From assembly GCA_023384025.1 (NCBI GenBank), contig JAHDXX010000004.1, positions 1 through 28,046 on the forward strand: DNA of 28,046 nt, in the 5' to 3' direction. The DNA is from Sphingomonadaceae bacterium. GTDB taxonomy: Bacteria > Pseudomonadota > Alphaproteobacteria > Sphingomonadales > Sphingomonadaceae. The translations under genes and the position numbers were made by a program. Position 1 is the first letter of the stretch; each line of letters opens with the position of its first letter. Shown in pieces: positions 13,725 to 24,317 of this stretch. The notes under the pieces are model-generated. The model was not told the DNA's origin. It saw only the letters and a program-made list of their open reading frames with translations, and did not search any database.

Positions 13725-15335
13725 ATGTCGGTAAAAATGGCCCTGGCGAAACTGTCCGCAACTGCTGCGGGCACGGCGCTGCTTGCGGGAGGCGCGGTTC
13801 ACGTCGCCGAACCGATGGCGACGGAACGCCCCTCGTACAAGTCGGCGAAGACGATCAAGGCGGCCAAGAGCCAGCCGCGTTACGTCAAGCAGAGCACTGC
13901 CCAGCGCAAGGTGCCCAAGACGGTGCAGCGCAAGCGGCGGGTGGTGCAGCGCACGATCGAATGCGTTCCGGCCGGCCCCGGCATGGTGGTGCAGGGTCCC
14001 TATGGCCCCGGCCCGCACGGGATTGCCCAGAGCTCGGGCGGCACCCGCCTGATCCAGGGCGGGGCTGACGGCTGCGTCCCGGTCTACCAGCAGGCCTTTG
14101 CCGCGGTGCCGACTCCGCTTCCGCTGCCCCCGCTTCCGCCGATCAGCGGTGGCGGCAGCAGCAGCGGCGGTGTGACGGTGATTGGTGGCAGCGGCGGCTT
14201 TGGCGGCGGTTTCGGCGGCGGCTTCTTCGGCGGCTTCGTCGGCGGCAGCAGCGGCGGTGGCGGCGGCTCGGTCGTGGTCACGTCGACCACCACCACCTCG
14301 GGCGGATCGACCTCGTCGGGCGGCAGCTCGACCTCGACCTCGGGCGGCTCGACGTCGACCTCCAGCGGCGGCACCAGCGGCACCAGCGGGTCCAGCGGCG
14401 TGGTGATCGACATCGACATCATCAACAGCAGTGGCGGCAGCGGCAGCACCTCGACTTCGACCGGCGGGCTGACCTCGACCACCACCACTGGCGGGCTCAG
14501 CTCGACCACCACCAGCTCCAGCGGCGGCAGCAGCTCGACCACTGGCGGTGTGTCGACTTCGACTGGCGGGATTTCGACTTCGACCAGCACCGGCGGTGTG
14601 TCGACCTCGACCGGCGGCGTGACCAGCACCAGCACTTCGGGGAACGTCTCGAGCTCGTCCGGGAACGTCTCAAGCTCTTCGGGTAACGTTTCGAGCTCTT
14701 CGGGCAACGTCTCAAGCTCGTCGGGCAATGTTTCGAGTTCTTCGGGCAATGTCAGCAGCTCGTCCTCGAGCAGTTCCAGCAGTTCGTCGTCCTCGTCGAG
14801 CAGCTCCTCGTCGTCCTCTTCGGGCGGTTCGGGTGGCAGCGGCGGGTCCGGCGGTCACCCCGGCACGACCACCAGCGGTGGCTCGGGCGGTTCGGGCGGT
14901 TCGTCCTCGTCGAGCAGCAGCTCCTCAAGCTCGTCGTCCAGCTCGTCCTCTTCGGGCGGCAGCGGCGGTTCGGGCGGCTCGGGTGGTTCGTCAGGCAGCA
15001 GCTCGAGCTCGTCTTCGTCGAGCAGCTCCAGTTCCTCCTCTTCGTCGGGCGGTATCTCGACCAGCTCGACCAGTTCGGGGAACATGACCAGCAGCACCAG
15101 CTCGTCGTCTTCGTCGAGCAGCAGCAGTTCGTCTTCGTCCTCGGGGAGCAGCGGCGGTTCGTCGGGCAGCAGCTCGAGCTCGTCCTCTTCCTCGTCGTCG
15201 AGCAGCTCCAGCTCCTCGTCGGGCGGCAGCAATGGCGGCACGCCGGTTCCGGCCCCGCCGATGATGCTCCTGTTCGGGGCGGCTGCTGCGGCGGTTCTCG
15301 GACGGCACAAGTTCAAGGTGGTGAAGGGCGGCTAA
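13725..15335 (+). CDS. Ser/Gly-rich low-complexity secreted protein with PEP-CTERM-like tail
   Basis: The 536-residue product is secreted and probably surface-bound. Residues 1-28 form a signal peptide. Residues 35-76 are strongly basic (Lys/Arg/Gln). Two cysteines (80 and 117) flank a Gly/Pro segment (VQGPYGPGPHG). A proline stretch (PTPLPLPPLPPI, about 129-140) leads into about 360 residues of almost only Ser, Gly and Thr: Gly-Phe-rich first, then Ser/Thr, six VSSSSGN repeats, and long poly-Ser blocks separated by GGSGGSGG. The end is PVPAPP, a hydrophobic stretch (MMLLFGAAAAAVLG) and a basic tail (RHKFKVVK), the layout of a PEP-CTERM-type sorting signal. The ATG at 13725 has AAGAGAG upstream; in-frame ATGs at 13704 and 13662 are alternatives. 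Function unknown; no exosortase lies in the window. Confidence 0.8.
   Translation: MSVKMALAKLSATAAGTALLAGGAVHVAEPMATERPSYKSAKTIKAAKSQPRYVKQSTAQRKVPKTVQRKRRVVQRTIECVPAGPGMVVQGPYGPGPHGIAQSSGGTRLIQGGADGCVPVYQQAFAAVPTPLPLPPLPPISGGGSSSGGVTVIGGSGGFGGGFGGGFFGGFVGGSSGGGGGSVVVTSTTTTSGGSTSSGGSSTSTSGGSTSTSSGGTSGTSGSSGVVIDIDIINSSGGSGSTSTSTGGLTSTTTTGGLSSTTTSSSGGSSSTTGGVSTSTGGISTSTSTGGVSTSTGGVTSTSTSGNVSSSSGNVSSSSGNVSSSSGNVSSSSGNVSSSSGNVSSSSSSSSSSSSSSSSSSSSSSSGGSGGSGGSGGHPGTTTSGGSGGSGGSSSSSSSSSSSSSSSSSSGGSGGSGGSGGSSGSSSSSSSSSSSSSSSSSGGISTSSTSSGNMTSSTSSSSSSSSSSSSSSSGSSGGSSGSSSSSSSSSSSSSSSSSSGGSNGGTPVPAPPMMLLFGAAAAAVLGRHKFKVVKGG
14640..14765 (+). repeat. Six-copy 21-base tandem repeat in the Ser/Gly-rich gene
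   Basis: Six head-to-tail copies of a 21-base unit encode GNVSSSS each time. The copies differ mostly at third codon positions (for example GGGAAC / GGTAAC / GGCAAT), so the protein repeat is kept exact while the DNA has drifted. The downstream region (about 14766-15230) continues as irregular Ser- and Gly-codon repeats. Confidence 0.85.
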
Positions 15336-15361
15336 GCCTCCCTGCCCCGCGCTCAAACACG

Positions 15362-15395
15362 AAGGGCGGCCCCCGCGAGGGAGCCGCCCTTTTCG
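15362..15395 (+). terminator. Rho-independent terminator after the Ser/Gly-rich gene
   Basis: A perfect 9-base stem AAGGGCGGC (15362-15370) / GCCGCCCTT (15383-15391) with a 12-base loop is followed by a T-run and TCG. It lies 26 bases after the stop at 15335. The A-run/T-run symmetry is slight, so it may also weakly stop the convergent rhodanese transcript ending at 15414. Confidence 0.75.
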
Positions 15396-15413
15396 TTGGT
15401 GCATTGATTGCGT

Positions 15414-15838
15414 TTATTGCGCGCCGGTAACCGCCTGCCCGTCCGCCATCCAGGCCAGAATTCCGCCATCGAGGTGTCGCACGGCCGCACCGCGCTGCGC
15501 TGCCAGCTTTTCCGCTGCCAGCCCGGAGCGACGGTCGGAGCGGCAGAACAGCACGGTTTCCTTGCCCGGCTCATCGATGATCGTGGCCGGATCGAACCGG
15601 TCGAGCGGGACATTGACCGCACCTGGGATCGAGCCTTCGGCAAACTCCTCTGGCGTGCGCACGTCGATTAGGCGCACGGCACCCGCTTCGACCAGTTGCG
15701 CCAGCTCGGCGCTGTCAAGCGTGGTGACGTTGGCCCCTGCGACGGGAACTGTGGCTGCGTCGTCAGCCGCGTCTGCCGCCGGGGAACAGGCCCCGGCAAG
15801 CAGTGCGACAGCCAGCGCCGGCCCCGCGAGGAACCGCT

Positions 15839-15842
<4 letters not shown>
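15414..15842 (-). CDS. Rhodanese-like domain lipoprotein
   Basis: The 142-residue protein carries a lipoprotein signal (lipobox AGAC, Cys 19), so its single rhodanese domain should face the periplasm. The domain begins at about residue 47 (LDSAELAQLVEAGAVRLIDV) with the CDC25-type signature DVRTPEEFAEGSIPGAVNVP. The active-site loop is CRSDRRSG with catalytic Cys 100, and the domain closes with HLDGGILAWMADG. Rhodaneses carry sulfane sulfur as a cysteine persulfide; the acceptor here is unknown. The ATG at 15842 overlaps the acnA stop by 4 bases, so it is translationally coupled to aconitase. A longer in-frame version to 15923 would lie inside acnA and would lose the signal peptide. Confidence 0.9.
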
Positions 15843-18511
<2,669 letters not shown>

Positions 18512-18674
18512 GCGGTGGGGGTCCTTTCGAGCGAGCGTGGCAGCCGATGTCGCCAGCGCGGCCGGGCCGGGCGGGCGGCGAATTTCTGCGGCAGGCCCTG
18601 CGCCTTCCGCCGCGCAAAATCAAGGGTTCGCCGCCTTGTCCGCTGCCAAGTGCGACTATCGTAGGATGAGCCCG

Positions 18675-19556
18675 TCAAACTGCGGCCTGCTCGGGCCGTT
18701 TCCGTGCGGAAATCCAGCACCCGACCACGATCAGTGCGGTGCCAAGCAGTGTCGGCAGGGTCACCTGCTCGGCAAAGAACAGGTAGCCGAACACGGCCGC
18801 CCACAGGAAACCGCTGTATTCCAGCGGCACCAGCACCTGCGCTTCCTCGCGCGCGTAAGCCCAGGCAAGCGCTGTCGCCCCGCATACGGTGAGGACCGAA
18901 GCGGCAAAGATGTTGAGGAAGGTTTCGCTGTCGGGCACGGTCAGGAACCATGGTGCTGCCAGTCCCAGCACCAGTGCGCCCATGCCGGAATGGAAGCTGG
19001 CGATTTCCAGCGGCCCGGCCACCAGCGCCTGCTGGCGGGCAAGGACGAGGTTGTAGGCATAGAGGACAGCAGAAAACAGGATCGCGGCCACGCCCAGCCC
19101 GGTATCATCGCTCACCTCACCGTTGCCGAGCCGCCCGGCAATGATCACCATGGTCCCGGCCAGCCCCAGCAGCGCCGCAAAGATGGCCATCCGGTGGATC
19201 CGTTCTTTCAGGATCAGCGCCGCGAGATAGAGTGAAATGACTGGCGCGATGAAGGATATCGCAATGGTTTCTGCCAGTGGCAGCTTGGTAATCGCGTAGA
19301 AGAAGCTCAGCGCCATGAAGGCCGAGACCACGCCGCGGATCAGGTGAAAGCGCAGCGCACGCGGCCCGGGCCAGCGCCCGCCGCGCGCGAGCCAGATCGG
19401 AATGGCGATCCCCGCGCCCATCAGCGAACGGAAGAAGCCTGCGCTGTATGCTCCGGCAGCCAGCGCGGCTTCCTTCATGAAGGCGTCCATCAGGGACAGG
19501 AAGCCCACTCCGGCCAGCGCCACGGCAATCGGCAGGAGGTGGTGATGGCGCGCCAT
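18675..19556 (-). CDS. EamA/DMT-family permease
   Basis: Inner-membrane protein of 293 residues with about ten hydrophobic segments, arranged as two EamA repeats (about residues 8-140 and 155-285). Family features are the early GFLSLMDAFMKEAAL, the SLMGAGIAIPIWL helix, FFYAITKLPLAETIAISF (typical of the DMT pattern 'YAlxxlPLA.A'), and in the second half LVPLEYSGFLWAAVFGYLFF. The family exports or imports small metabolites such as amino acids and nucleobases; the substrate cannot be told from sequence. It lies 163 bases upstream of acnA in the same direction and diverges from the L,D-transpeptidase gene across 159 bases that must hold both promoters. Confidence 0.9.
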   Translation of the reverse strand: MARHHHLLPIAVALAGVGFLSLMDAFMKEAALAAGAYSAGFFRSLMGAGIAIPIWLARGGRWPGPRALRFHLIRGVVSAFMALSFFYAITKLPLAETIAISFIAPVISLYLAALILKERIHRMAIFAALLGLAGTMVIIAGRLGNGEVSDDTGLGVAAILFSAVLYAYNLVLARQQALVAGPLEIASFHSGMGALVLGLAAPWFLTVPDSETFLNIFAASVLTVCGATALAWAYAREEAQVLVPLEYSGFLWAAVFGYLFFAEQVTLPTLLGTALIVVGCWISARKRPEQAAV

Positions 19557-19715
19557 TGCCGCCTCATAGGATTGCGTGCGGCCTTCGTCACCTCACTGCG
19601 GCAATTCACCGTGGAGCAAGGCGCAATGCTTGAAGGAAAATCCGATTTGGGGCAGATTCAGCGTCATCCGGTTCCATGTTCGGCGCTCAGTCCAGCCCGG
19701 CTACAGGGGTTTTCG

Positions 19716-21095
19716 ATGTCGTTTGCTGTTTCGTTGCGTAAGGTATTCCTGCTCTCGGCGGTGATCGCTGGCCCGGCCACGGCGTTTGCCCAGAGTGCGC
19801 CGGCCAACCTGCTGCCGCCTGAACGGTCGATTGCCCATCAGCCGGTCGAGGCCGATGCCGATGCGGTGGCGAGCGAGATGACAGCGGTGCAGGACGCAAG
19901 CCCGCTGCCCGCCGAGGCTGCACCAGCGCTGCCCTGGTCGCTCGACAATGCGGGCAAGCTGCTGGCCGTGGCCGAGGCGATCGGTGCCGAAGGGCTCGAT
20001 CCGGCGGACTATAACCTGCCCGCCTTGCGCGCCGCGATTGCCGGGGGGACCGGCCCCGTCCTCGACCAGGCTGCCGCGCGGGTGTTCGCCTGGCTGGTTG
20101 AAGACATGCGCGACGGCCGTACTCCGATGACGCATCGCAAGCAGTGGTTCGTGATGGATCCTGACGCAGACCGCTATCCGACCGACAAGCTCATGGCCGA
20201 TGCCCTGGCCTCGGGCGATATCGCTGCGGCCATCCAGTCGGTGGCGCCGGTCCATCCCGATTATGCGCGCCTGCGCGATGCGCTGGGAGCAACGCCGCAG
20301 TCCGATGGCGCCAAGCGCAAGCTGATCCGGGCCAACATGGACCGGTGGCGCTGGCTCGCGCGCGATCTCGGCCCGCAATACCTGATGACCAACGTGCCGG
20401 AGTACCAGTTGCGGCTGACGGTCAACCACAAGATCGTCAAGACCTACCGCACCATCGTTGGCAAGCCGGGCCGGCAGGCAACCCCGCAGCTGGCCGAATC
20501 GGTTGAAGGGGTGATCTTCAACCCGACCTGGACCGTGCCGCAGTCAATCGTGAAAGGCGAAGGGCTCGGCGCACGCGTGCTGGGCAACCCGGCCTGGGCG
20601 AAGAAGGCGGGCTATACCGCGACGAAAGGAGCGAACGGGTTCGTCACCGTGGTCCAGCAGCCGGGGCCGGGAAACTCTCTCGGCTTCATGAAGCTAGACA
20701 TGCCCAACCGCCACGCAATCTTCCTGCACGACACGCCCAATCGCAACCTGTTCGCCGCTGCCAACCGTGCGCTCAGCCATGGTTGTGTGCGCACCGAGCG
20801 GGCGAGCGAACTGGCCATCACGCTGGCGATCCTGCAAGCCGGGCTGACTGCCGACGAAGGTGTCGCCAAGCTCAAGTCGGGCAAATACACCCGCGTGCCG
20901 TTCACCAAGAAGATGCCGGTCTACATTACCTACTTCACGTACGGCACCGACATCGACGGCAAGCTGCGCGGCTTTGGCGATATCTACGAACGCGATGCGC
21001 CGGTGCTGGCCTCGCTTGATGCGCCGCGTGTGGCCAATCGCCCGCGCATTACCGACGAGGAAGTGATCGAGATTCTCGACGACCCGCGCGCCTGA
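19716..21095 (+). CDS. L,D-transpeptidase (YkuD domain), large periplasmic type
   Basis: Peptidoglycan-modifying enzyme that forms 3-3 crosslinks or attaches proteins using an active-site cysteine. The 459-residue protein has a signal peptide (residues 1-26, ending AFAQS), an Ala/Pro-rich segment, and a scaffold domain before the catalytic part (RKLIRANMDRWRWLARDLG at the junction is typical of the YcbB/LdtD group). The YkuD domain runs about 225-385: YQLRLTVNHKIVKTYRTIVGK, then IFLHDTPN and LSHGCVRTE with His 355 and catalytic Cys 357. The ATG at 19716 has AGGGG 7 bases upstream; the longer frame (from 19344) would overlap the permease gene. No clear peptidoglycan-binding domain is visible. 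Confidence 0.93.
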   Translation: MSFAVSLRKVFLLSAVIAGPATAFAQSAPANLLPPERSIAHQPVEADADAVASEMTAVQDASPLPAEAAPALPWSLDNAGKLLAVAEAIGAEGLDPADYNLPALRAAIAGGTGPVLDQAAARVFAWLVEDMRDGRTPMTHRKQWFVMDPDADRYPTDKLMADALASGDIAAAIQSVAPVHPDYARLRDALGATPQSDGAKRKLIRANMDRWRWLARDLGPQYLMTNVPEYQLRLTVNHKIVKTYRTIVGKPGRQATPQLAESVEGVIFNPTWTVPQSIVKGEGLGARVLGNPAWAKKAGYTATKGANGFVTVVQQPGPGNSLGFMKLDMPNRHAIFLHDTPNRNLFAAANRALSHGCVRTERASELAITLAILQAGLTADEGVAKLKSGKYTRVPFTKKMPVYITYFTYGTDIDGKLRGFGDIYERDAPVLASLDAPRVANRPRITDEEVIEILDDPRA

Positions 21096-21107
21096 GGCAG
21101 GCGGGTT
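21089..21107 (+). terminator. Possible short terminator between convergent L,D-transpeptidase genes
   Basis: CGCCTG (21089-21094), a 3-base loop, and CAGGCG (21098-21103) are followed by GGTTTT. The hairpin overlaps the stop codon of the plus-strand gene, and only 19 bases separate the two convergent genes. The short stem makes this tentative. Confidence 0.4.
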
Positions 21108-21114
21108 TTCCGGA

Positions 21115-21831
21115 TCAGTAAACACCCGGCTGGAGGATATCCTCCGCCCGTGGTGGTTCGGGCCTTAGCGGACGCAGTTCACCCAGCGCCTGCTGCGGGC
21201 GCTCGGCCACCGATCCGTCGGCATTGAGCCCGAACCGGCCGGCGTGGAGCACACGCCCGCCGCCGAGGTCCACCAGCGCGCGCTGGAAATCGTCAAACCC
21301 CATGGCGAAGCAGCCGTTGGAGCGGCCCAGCTTGCCCCACTTCTCGAGATGCGAGCGTTCCGAATAGCGCGCCGGATGCATCACGATCGCCCGGTCGAGC
21401 GCATTGTTGTTGGTCTCGTCCAGCCCTTCCAGCCGCATCGAAGTGCCGTAGCGACCGACATACCAGCTGTAGGTCATGTAGGTGCCTTCGCTGGTGCAGT
21501 GCGATTCGTGCTCGTTGGAAAACCAGTTGAGCCAGCCGTCATGTTCGGGATCGGACCCGTCGCCATGGCTGACGAGATAGGAATCGATCCGTCCGGCCTC
21601 GAGATAGACGAAATGCATGCGCGGTTCCGAACTGACGAGGCCGAAATCGGCCACCCCGACCACGTCATGCCGCCAGACCAGATCCCCGGCGCGCTGCTGC
21701 GCGCGCTTGGCGATCTCCACCAGCTGCGGATCGCGGGCCAAGCCGCCGCGCGCCATCGCCGGAACGCTTGCCGGCAATGTCAGCGCGGCGCCAGTCGCCA
21801 GAGTGCCCTTGAGAAGATCGCGTCTGTTCAT
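21115..21831 (-). CDS. Murein L,D-transpeptidase catalytic-domain family protein (YkuD_2 type), Tat signal
   Basis: The 238-residue protein opens with a twin-arginine-type signal (MNRRDLLKGTLATGAALTL, cleavage near ASVPAMA), so it is probably exported folded. The body resembles the YkuD_2 group of L,D-transpeptidase-like proteins: HFVYLEAGRIDSYLVSHGDG, FSNEHESHCTSEGTYMT, a conserved IVMHPARYSER with the likely catalytic His, and GRSNGCFAMG with catalytic Cys 174. This is a different subfamily from the neighbour at 19716-21095, which has SHGCVR. The start at 21831 is chosen for the Tat signal; the longer frame to 21990 would run into the divergent gene. No good Shine-Dalgarno sequence is seen. 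Whether it acts on peptidoglycan is inferred from the family. Confidence 0.88.
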   Translation of the reverse strand: MNRRDLLKGTLATGAALTLPASVPAMARGGLARDPQLVEIAKRAQQRAGDLVWRHDVVGVADFGLVSSEPRMHFVYLEAGRIDSYLVSHGDGSDPEHDGWLNWFSNEHESHCTSEGTYMTYSWYVGRYGTSMRLEGLDETNNNALDRAIVMHPARYSERSHLEKWGKLGRSNGCFAMGFDDFQRALVDLGGGRVLHAGRFGLNADGSVAERPQQALGELRPLRPEPPRAEDILQPGVY

Positions 21832-21887
21832 CGGGGGGAGCGTAGCATAGGATTCGGTAACGGAAACGTGAACGGAGCATAGCCGAT

Positions 21888-22352
21888 ATGAAACCAAGGT
21901 CCACAGCGCTTGCTCTTGGCCTTGCCCTGGCGATGCCCTGCCTGCTCGCGGTTTCCTCACCGGTCGCCGCAGACGAAGCCGCACTCGCAATGGACGAGGC
22001 CACGGTCGACCGGCTGGTCAACAATCGCGGCGTGACGCTGCAATGGATCGGCTGGGACCAGCGCGGCCAGGCCCATGCGCGGCAGGGCGGCGACGGACTC
22101 TACCTCACCGCCAGCCAGGTGGACCCCTTGAAACCGGGCGCGGTGTTTCTTGATGGCAAGGTGACGCAGGCGGGACCCGACTGGTTTACCTTCGAAGGCG
22201 TGATCCGGATTACGCATTCTCCGGATGAAGGCCGCGTGTGCGAACGCAACAAGACCTGGCATTTTGCCATTACCCAGAACCGCAAATACTACCGCCTGCG
22301 CGAATTCGAATGGTGCGACGGGCTGACCGACTACATCGATATCTATTTCTGA
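21888..22352 (+). CDS. Small secreted protein of unknown function
   Basis: This 154-residue protein has a Sec signal peptide (residues 1-28, ending PVAA). The mature part looks strand-rich and soluble, with IQWIGWD-like LQWIGWDQRGQ, then GDGLYLTASQ, WFTFEGVIRITHSPD, and a C-terminus rich in aromatic residues (WCDGLTDYIDIYF). Two cysteines (118 and 143) may pair. I recognise no family. It diverges from the Tat-exported transpeptidase gene across 56 bases, and its 3' end overlaps the convergent thioredoxin-fold gene by 10 bases. Reading frame, signal peptide and composition support a real gene. Confidence 0.72.
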   Translation: MKPRSTALALGLALAMPCLLAVSSPVAADEAALAMDEATVDRLVNNRGVTLQWIGWDQRGQAHARQGGDGLYLTASQVDPLKPGAVFLDGKVTQAGPDWFTFEGVIRITHSPDEGRVCERNKTWHFAITQNRKYYRLREFEWCDGLTDYIDIYF

Positions 22353-22837
22353 CCGGCGAGCGTCGCCAGCTCGGCAAAGATGGCATCCTCGCTGCGGCTG
22401 GCGGCATTGCGCCATGAGGCGGCCGTATCGAGGTTTGCAGCGGTGCCGTCGGGCCGAACGACCAGCAACGCAGGGGTGCCGGGCATTGACTCCAGTCCAA
22501 ACCGGCGGGCGAGGTGGAGATTATGCCCGTCGGCAGTCTGCGGCATGCCGACGTTGATGAACACCGTTTCGAACCGCTCGTCGAGCAGTGCGGCAAAGCG
22601 GGGCGTCGACAACCAGCCCGCAAGCGCCCGGCTGTCGTGGCACCAGTTTGCGCCAAACACGAGCAAGACCCGGGTGTTGCGCGCTTGTGCCCGGGCAAGC
22701 GCAGCATCAACCGCGGCGGTCGCGTCGATTGTCGCATCGTATGCGCGGGCTTCCGGATGGTCGGCGCGACCTTGGCCGGAAGTGGTCGCGCAGGCTCCCA
22801 GTGCCAGAGCGACAGGCAAGGCGAGCAAGCGGATCAT
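22343..22837 (-). CDS. Thioredoxin-fold lipoprotein with a CxxS active site
   Basis: The 164-residue product has a lipoprotein signal (lipobox LGAC, Cys 16) and a thioredoxin fold: the strand RVLLVFGANWCHDSRALAGW with the motif C-H-D-S (Cys 66, Ser 69), the cis-proline region SMPGTPALLVV, and a C-terminal helix. Only the first active-site cysteine is kept, so it should not be a classical dithiol oxidoreductase. CxxS proteins more often act through mixed disulfides, as chaperones or in glutathione-linked chemistry. It is the fifth and last gene of the ispG run, overlapping the HDAC-like gene by 4 bases. The sequence resembles a thioredoxin family group often annotated only as 'thioredoxin family protein'. 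Confidence 0.85.
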   Translation of the reverse strand: MIRLLALPVALALGACATTSGQGRADHPEARAYDATIDATAAVDAALARAQARNTRVLLVFGANWCHDSRALAGWLSTPRFAALLDERFETVFINVGMPQTADGHNLHLARRFGLESMPGTPALLVVRPDGTAANLDTAASWRNAASRSEDAIFAELATLAGQK

Positions 22838-23763
22838 GCGGTTATCCTTTGAACGGGGGCAGTGTAGCGCGCATTCTCGCGTGCCATGGTGATCATTGCG
22901 GCGGCGTGGCGGGCAGCGACCACGCGGGGATCCTCGCCGTATCCACCGCCCAGCGCGCTCGCGACGGGAATGCCCCGCTGGCGGGCTTCGCGCACCACGA
23001 AGCTGTCCCGCGCGACGAGGCCTTCGTCAGTCAGGGCAAGGCGGCCCAGGCGATCGTCGCGATGCGGGTCGACCCCGGCCTGATAGAGCACCAGATCGGG
23101 GGAGAACCCGTCGAGCAGCCCGGGAAGGTGGCGGGCGAGTTCGGCCAGGTAGGCATCGTCGCCCATGCCGTCGGGCAAGGCGACATCAAGGCTGGAGCGC
23201 GCCTTGCGCACCGGGAAGTTCTTCTCGGCGTGCATCGAGAAGGTGAACACGTCTTCCCGCCCGGCCATCAGGCTGGCGGTGCCATCGCCCTGGTGCACGT
23301 CGAGATCGACCACCAGAACGCGCCTGACGTGCCCTTCGGCGAGCAGGCGGTTTGCCGCCACGGCGAGGTCGTTGAATACGCAGTAACCCGCGCCCGTATC
23401 GTGCAGCGCGTGGTGGCTTCCGGCGGCGCTGTTGGCGGCGTAGCCGTGTTCCATTGCCAGGCGTGCGGCGAGGTATGTGCCGCCGTTGGTATGCCGGACC
23501 CGCGCTGCAATGCGCTCGGTTACCGGAAAGCCGATCCGCCGTTCCTTGTCCGGCGGCACGGCTGCGCACAGCACCTGCTCGACATAGTCCGGGCAATGCA
23601 CTGCCTCCAGCCAGCGGCGCGGCATCGGCTCGGGTGCATACTCGGTCATCGCTATGCCGGAGCTGCGCAGTTCCTCCATCACCAGCCGGTACTTGTCGAA
23701 CCGGAACGTGCCCCGCTTCGGTTGTGGTGGAGCGTAGTCGACATGGTGCACGACGTGGAGCAT
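22834..23763 (-). CDS. Histone deacetylase-like amidohydrolase
   Basis: Zinc-dependent deacetylase of the arginase/deacetylase superfamily, 309 residues, cytosolic. Zinc ligands are Asp 155 and His 157 (VVDLDVHQGDGT) and Asp 232 (YQAGVDPHRDD). The catalytic His pair is His 117-His 118 in AAGSHHALHDTGAGYCVFND. HTNGGTYLAARLAMEHG and ALGGGYGED are also typical. Bacterial members deacetylate acetylpolyamines, acetyl-lysine proteins or other small acetyl amides; the substrate here is unknown. It starts 4 bases after mntP ends and overlaps the thioredoxin-fold gene by 4 bases, so it belongs to the five-gene run led by ispG. Confidence 0.94.
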   Translation of the reverse strand: MLHVVHHVDYAPPQPKRGTFRFDKYRLVMEELRSSGIAMTEYAPEPMPRRWLEAVHCPDYVEQVLCAAVPPDKERRIGFPVTERIAARVRHTNGGTYLAARLAMEHGYAANSAAGSHHALHDTGAGYCVFNDLAVAANRLLAEGHVRRVLVVDLDVHQGDGTASLMAGREDVFTFSMHAEKNFPVRKARSSLDVALPDGMGDDAYLAELARHLPGLLDGFSPDLVLYQAGVDPHRDDRLGRLALTDEGLVARDSFVVREARQRGIPVASALGGGYGEDPRVVAARHAAAMITMARENARYTAPVQRITA

Positions 23764-23767
23764 CGCC

Positions 23768-24313
23768 TCAAAGGTAGCCGGTGTGTTCGGCCAGGATCTT
23801 CACGCCGAGTGCGATCAGGATCACCCCGCCGATCCGCTCCGCCCATTCGCCGAACGCGTCTCCTGCCATCCGGCCCAGCACGACGCCGAAGCCGCTCAGC
23901 ACGAGCGTGACCACGCCGATCACCAGCCCTGCGACCAGCGGCGCGACTTCGAGCGTGGGCAGGGTGATGCCCGCAGCCAGCGCATCGACGCTGGTGGCGA
24001 CGCCTGCGACCAGCAGGGCCTTGCCGGTCAGGGCATGGCTCGCCTCTTCCTCACCCACGTGCCCGCCGAGCATGCGCACGCCGAGGAAGGCGAGCAACCC
24101 GAACGCGATCCAGTGGTCGACTGCCGCGACATAGGCGAAAGCGACCGCGCCGATGCCCCAGCCAATGAGCGGCATCACCCCCTGGAACAGGCCGAACGTG
24201 CCGGCAATCGCCGTGCCTCCGGCGAGCGACGGCCGAAACCGCGCGCCTTGCGTCAGCGCGACCGCGAACGCGTCCATGGCAAGCGCAAGGGCTAGGAGGA
24301 GGGCCGCGAGCAC
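23768..24313 (-). CDS. mntP: Putative manganese efflux pump MntP
   Basis: Inner-membrane protein of 181 residues with six hydrophobic segments, in the MntP (DUF204) family of Mn(II) exporters. Family signatures are the N-terminal LALALAMDAFAVAL with its membrane Asp and the matching SVDALAAGIT in the second half, reflecting the internal duplication. GLFQGVMPLIGW is another typical segment. The start is GTG at 24313, which gives the standard N-terminus (LLLALALAMDAF) and sits 4 bases after the upstream gene ends; the open frame reaches 24418 but would overlap that gene. No yybP-ykoY-type leader is possible in this spacing, so any Mn control must act on the whole run. Confidence 0.9.
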   Translation of the reverse strand: MLAALLLALALAMDAFAVALTQGARFRPSLAGGTAIAGTFGLFQGVMPLIGWGIGAVAFAYVAAVDHWIAFGLLAFLGVRMLGGHVGEEEASHALTGKALLVAGVATSVDALAAGITLPTLEVAPLVAGLVIGVVTLVLSGFGVVLGRMAGDAFGEWAERIGGVILIALGVKILAEHTGYL

Positions 24314-24317
24314 GAGA

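Noticed and set aside
14084..14749. Minus-strand frame rich in Glu, Leu, Pro and Val opposite the Ser/Gly gene
   Set aside because: It is the reverse reading of Ser, Gly and Thr codon repeats and has no signal or start context. A similar Asp/Glu/Leu frame at 14855-15316 is rejected for the same reason.
14640..14765. Regular repeats that might suggest a CRISPR array
   Set aside because: The units are contiguous 21-base coding repeats without unique spacers and translate to an exact 7-residue peptide repeat.
23768..24313. Possible Mn riboswitch ahead of mntP
   Set aside because: Only 4 bases separate mntP from the upstream gene, leaving no room for a leader element.
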